Source: Oxytricha trifallax (Eukaryota > Ciliophora > Spirotrichea > Sporadotrichida > Oxytrichidae). From it: 64,000 nt of DNA. Within the stretch, counting starts at the first letter, position 1; the number at the start of each line of letters is the position of its first letter. The DNA is taken from positions 1 through 64,000 of the forward strand of contig ARYC01016939.1 in NCBI GenBank assembly GCA_000711775.1, read 5' to 3'. The notes below the pieces were generated by a model. It had not been told where the DNA came from. It did not search any database and saw only the letters and a list, made by a program, of their open reading frames with translations. Of the stretch, positions 60,101 through 64,000 are shown piece by piece. The position numbers and the translations under genes are program-made.

Positions 60101-63100
60101 TAAATTTTAAAATGAAATAGAAATTAAACTTAACTTTTAATAGTATCTTTAATTTGTAATAATTAATTATGACTAATATTGTACATTTTTATTGTACAGT
60201 CTACGGATTTATTTTATTAATGATAAAATTGTACAGGATGAGATATATACCTACATCGTAAACTAAACACAAATGCATTTCTGTAAAAATAAAATGATTC
60301 CCGAAACCAATTAGATGTTCTGCATGTGTTCTTGTCTTAAACCATCTTTTCATTGCTCTTTGTGGACATAGCCTTCATGACATATTCTTTTCGTTGTTCC
60401 CCAATGTAATCTTCACAAATTCTGTCCTTGGTCATTGGTAGATATTGAAACAGTAAGGTAAGAGATAAAGTTGGACTTTATTCTATATAATGAGAGATGT
60501 GTTAAGTATGTCAATTATAGAACGGCAAATCACAAAAATGGCCGGTAGTATGAGGAACAATGATGAATTTGCGAAGATTACATTAGGGAACAACGAAAAG
60601 AATACGTCATGAAGGCTATGTCTACAAAGTGCAGTGAAACGATGGTTTAAGACAAGAACAAATACAGTACAGCTGATTGATTTGAGGAATTCATGTTTTT
60701 TTGTACAGAGATGCAATTGTGTTTAGTTTAAGGATATATCAACTAATCTAGCCATTTTAATTTATCTATAAAATGAATAAGTTATATATCTCATCATGTA
60801 CAATTTTGTCATTAAGAAACTAATCTATAAATTGTACATTGTAAATATCCTGTTTACGCCTTAATATTAAGAAAAATTAATTCCGTAAAACTCTACACCA
60901 TACAATGTACAATATTTGTAATAATTAATTGCTAAAAATTAAATATATTATTATTTGTGAAAATTGACCTCTATTTCATTTTAAAACTAATAGGTTAACT
61001 TCCCCTAATTAGGATAGGGCCAAATACATTTTAATATAATTTTCTCATTTCTATTGTATTCTGTAAATATTACACTCTATAGATGTGCATAAGCAACACC
61101 TCCTTTAAATGCAGAGTTATTAATGAATGAGCAATTATTTAAAGTAATATGAGATTATTTTATAAAAGACAAATAGTTATTGAATAAGAGTAATTTATAA
61201 ATAATATAGATTTATTTAAATTTAATAATTATAATTGATATCGCTTTAGGCTTTTGTCTTTGCCATGACTTTCCACTTACTTTTTCATTACAAATACTTT
61301 TATTTCTCATACACCCTGATTATTCATTACCTGGCAACATTAAATATACAGTGGCTTTAAAATCATCACAATCCTAAAACGATATAACTCTTGTATTTTT
61401 AATTCTTGTTGCTTTTCGAGATATCTAAGAAGTATATATTATTTTATACATTTTTGGGGAATTCATTAGGTGTTCTTTAAGCATTTCTCGATAGAAATTC
61501 CTCTCAATTCCAATGCTTTTATCTAAAATATAAATGACCACCCTGGGATCACTTATAGAATTCTAAAATATAAACTGACTATTTATTTGAGATAATTAAA
61601 TGAAAATAAGGGATGTAAATCAGAAACTTTAGATTCAAGTTCAGATGAAACATTTTAAGGTTTTAATGTCTTAGGTTAGAGTTCGAATCTCTATAGAATT
61701 ATCTTTTTTTAAGCGTTAAATAATTACTCTTATTCTACTATTCACTCATTTATTTTAAAATTAATTCAAAAAAATTCATTAAAATTTTACTCTTGGGGTT
61801 TGGGGGTTTATCAGCAAAAGTCACTCCTTCTCTTCCATTGCTTGCATTGTTTTAATATGTAGAATTTCTCACAAAAACTATCGCATTTTATTTGGTTTAA
61901 TTATTGCGTCAGAGGTCCCTTAGTTGTTAACGAAAAGGCATTGCTATATTACAGATATCAATGGGTTTAAAGTATCAAGAGTGTTAGTTGGATAATATTG
62001 GATTATATGGGCCATATTATCTTAGAATGTATTATTTGCTAGAAATAGTTACCCGTTAAAAATAATAATAAGTTGTAATCCGACATGATTACTGAGTCCG
62101 AGTTTGTTCCAATAAATGAAGAATTTAATAAAGCTATCTTAACATTTTATTGGGATAATAATAAAAAATCTATCATGGAACAATTATCTTAGAATATGTA
62201 AAATCTAACTGATAAATCAAAATTTTAATTTTTTATTAGAATATTCCCTATGATTTAATGCTAAAATCTCTCAAAACCAATCAAAATTCCTTCATTAACT
62301 GATATATTTTTAACTTCTATATCATTTAAGTTTATTCTGATTGAGTAGTATTATAATTCATCAACGATTGTATTTTTCGGGATCTAAATTATCCTAAGAA
62401 GCTAATTTCAGAATTTTTATAAATTTTTTTAATGAAATTTGCATCTATTGTTTTATATATTTCCAAATTCAGACTGTCAATTGTTAAAATGGCGTTCATA
62501 TCGCTCTTTATAGATTGCTTCAGTTCGGTGGCATTTAAGTTTTTGACCGAGAGATTTTATATAGAGGTCAGGTAAATTAATAAAATTTAACCTGTTATTA
62601 TAATGAGAATATAAGTATCAACAAATATTAATTAAGCTGCCTGAGGCTATATTTATATAAATAAAATTATTATAACTTACAAATGTTATGAATATAAGTA
62701 TCTTTCACTTCATAATTTATAATAAGAATTCGATAAATAAGTATTAATTATTAATTATAAAAATGGAAACTATTAAGACGATGATGGAGCAGCATGACAT
62801 TCACAATAATTTTATATGTTACAAAAAACATATCTAAATTTATTTTAATATACTTTCCATCAATACAACAGAGCTGCGAAAGAGAAAGGCAGAAGTTTCT
62901 ACAAAGACCATAATGACACAGATATGGGCAGTTGATTCATACTGATGGAGATATTTATGAAGGAGACTTGAAGAATAATAAAGTTGTTCTGATTTGTTTA
63001 TTCCTATTATTTTGCTAAGTATTCTAATTCCTATTTTAAGAATTTGACTTAATTTTCATAATTGGAAAAAATATTAACTTAGAAATAACTTCTTTTAATC

Positions 63101-64000
63101 AAAATAAGTCCACATCTATAATAAGAATATATTTTTTTAAAGAATTTCTCAAAAAATTTAAATTCTAAGATTTATTAATAATAACAGCCTTCTCGACATG
63201 AGATAGGAATTTATTAATGAATTATTTATATATTAAACTACTTGAAGATTTTTTATTTCAAAGAATGATAATTACATATTGTTCTCTAAATTTATATTAC
63301 GATTCATTTGATCTTACTTTTTTTTAGCAAAAACTATTGTATTGTCTTTAAATTCTGCAATATATCCAGACTGAACCATTAAACAAAAAGATTTACATAA
63401 AAATTAAGAGATATAAAAATAATGTAATTTTATTCATTGTCAATCTAATTGATTAGTTGCAGTAATTAAAATAACAAATGCGTGGGATTTAAATCCTAAT
63501 GATAGAATCTATTACCATATTTATCATTAAATTTTGAGTAATTTTTGTATTACTAAATGGAGCCTACTATATCAAACAAAGGATCTTTAATTTAGAGACC
63601 ATCATCCAAAAAGAGGCCATCCAGTGGATTGTTAGATATTATCATTTAAGTTTATTGTAAATTTGAGCTCACTTCGAAAATTGGGTTTCTTATAACAAAC
63701 TATTTGAATAAGTTGTTTGAAATTGAAACATTAAATGCTATTAATCCCTCGGGATCCTCATTATTCTATTGTAATAATAATAATAAATGAAATACTTAAG
63801 CAACAAAATAAATTAAAAAAATTCACACTTAAAGACATTTTGAAAGAATGAGCAGCGCCAGAACCCACACTAGCACTGGAGCTATTATGTGTTATTACAT
63901 TATTATTTTCAAAAATAAACATATTAGGTTAAATTTGAGCACACTCTGCAGAGGTAAACTGAAAAATCATCCATGAAGATGGAGAAATCATATCAAAAGG
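57150..64000 (-). CDS. Large beta-helix/Cys-rich membrane protein, 5' end outside the window
   Basis: A member of the large ciliate surface proteins that combine pectin-lyase-like parallel beta-helix repeats with a Cys-rich C-terminal region. Repeats of the type F-x-NN-x-A-x-x-GGA are visible: SFINNSAFKGGVAYAH (61.1 kb), NNNSAQYGGLVYIGDDGII (59.7 kb), STFINNTAVLSGGALYLEL (58.3 kb) and MAYKKGGAIIYK (58.18 kb). The Cys-rich part has CIECPLGSF (57.56 kb), CKRCPLNSFCKGDSTIQPL, GYWRFSNQSESIYECTNPAACL (shortened here as a 57.4-57.5 kb block) and CQDVCEVCGN, followed by a membrane span FIMLAILLSLALYFIILL near 57.2 kb. Frames shift at many spacers. One spacer (60066-61025) is a coding palindrome and another hosts a MORN fragment. 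The cytoplasmic end after the span was not found. Ligand unknown. Confidence 0.6.
60066..61025. mobile_element. Inverted-repeat element whose arms encode the same peptide
   Basis: Arms from 60066 and 61025 converge on about 60460. Each arm, read outward from the centre, encodes a related peptide with RICEDYIGEQRKEYVMKAMS (left arm, minus strand, about 60400-60340) or ICEDYIREQRKEYVMKAMST (right arm, plus strand, about 60572-60632), then MVQDKN with TAA as Gln. The right arm has a TGA after KYSTAD; the left stays open to about 60215. Short words with TGTAC recur near the ends. Family unknown. It lies in a spacer of the beta-helix gene. Confidence 0.6.
62763..62990 (+). other. MORN-repeat gene fragment on the opposite strand
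   Basis: An initial block METIKTMMEQHDIHNNF at 62763, an intron-like AT stretch, and then HRYGQLIHTDGDIYEGDLKN with the YEG-D-x-x-x-N pattern of a MORN repeat (about 62918-62977). Only about one and a half repeats are present, so this is a fragment, possibly one germline segment of a MORN protein gene nested inside the beta-helix gene. Confidence 0.5.

Noticed and set aside
61591-61703. Possible tRNA: T-arm-like TAGAGTTCGAATCTCTA followed by a T run, with GATAATT/AATTATC ends.
   Set aside because: Three extra bases lie between the T arm and the acceptor strand, no D arm or A box fits, and the 113-nt length is wrong; B-box-like words arise by chance.
61795-61820. G-rich word TTGGGGTTTGGGGGTTTA as another TBE end or telomere.
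   Set aside because: It lacks the following TBE sequence, and its repeat period is irregular.
1-64000. Euplotes-type code (TGA as Cys) or standard code.
   Set aside because: Conserved proteins such as MT-A70, PCCB and eRF3 are interrupted by TAA/TAG at positions suiting Gln and end at TGA; TGA inside frames coincides with spacers or decay.
1-64000. CRISPR arrays, bacterial operons, rRNA genes.
   Set aside because: No regularly spaced short repeats, no Shine-Dalgarno-spaced gene runs and no rRNA core sequences were seen; introns and code are eukaryotic.

Overview
The window looks like germline (micronuclear) DNA of a spirotrich ciliate close to Oxytricha, Stylonychia or Tetmemena. Three observations support this. 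(1) Recognisable proteins read through TAA and TAG where relatives have Gln or other residues, and they end only at TGA, which is the stichotrich code. (2) A 5.2-kb element with telomere-like C4A4 ends, an ANT-type target duplication, a DDE transposase, a basic small ORF and a zinc-finger/kinase ORF matches the TBE (telomere-bearing element) family. (3) Genes are cut by short AT-rich spacers bounded by direct repeats (pointers), and at least one gene, eRF3, is scrambled. In somatic DNA of these organisms a 64-kb multigene molecule would not be expected.

Layout. 1-9.4 kb: a putative membrane protein (+), a small three-exon gene (+), a 60-residue ORF (-), an MT-A70 methyltransferase (-) and a degenerate fragment (-). 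9.6-13.3 kb: an aquaporin-family (MIP) gene (+) carrying a 1.6-kb repeat-element insertion. 14.2-15.9 kb: propionyl-CoA carboxylase beta (-) with apparent frameshifts. 16.3-24.1 kb: the scrambled eRF3 gene (-). Its segments are split between a 5' block (22.5-24.1 kb), a middle block (20.0-21.0 kb) and a far block (16.3-18.0 kb), and the order can be restored through about 20 shared pointers. 24.6-26.8 kb: an ATG16-like coiled-coil/WD40 gene (-). 27.4-28.8 kb: second copy of the repeat element. 29.4-29.5 kb and 38.0-38.5 kb: two blocks of a partial eRF3 paralogue that keeps the same scrambled arrangement, with a complete but decayed TBE (30.57-35.81 kb) between them. The TBE itself contains a 1.1-kb foldback palindrome. 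39.1 kb: a coiled-coil ORF (-). 39.4-41.0 kb: third repeat copy. 41.2-44.2 kb: a CFAP97-like gene and a Gln/Asn-rich gene (+). 44.8-47.1 kb: an acidic exon and a gene homologous to the 9-kb fragment (-). 48.9-50.7 kb: a cluster of inverted and direct repeats. 52.6-53.0 kb: a foldback element. 55.8-57.0 kb: a partial gene with a SANT/Myb-like start (+). 57.2 kb to the end: a large beta-helix/Cys-rich membrane protein (-), open at the right edge, interrupted by a 0.96-kb inverted repeat whose two arms encode the same peptide, and hosting a MORN-repeat fragment on the other strand.

How it fits together. During macronuclear development spacers and transposons would be removed and segments joined at pointers. 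The window shows several such relations directly: a TA-flanked 268-bp palindromic element occurs twice inside eRF3, and removing it with one TA keeps the reading frame; a TBE end abuts an eRF3 segment exactly at its pointer. Coordinates of multi-exon or multi-segment genes are outer limits. Spacers, introns and assembly indels cannot always be told apart by eye.
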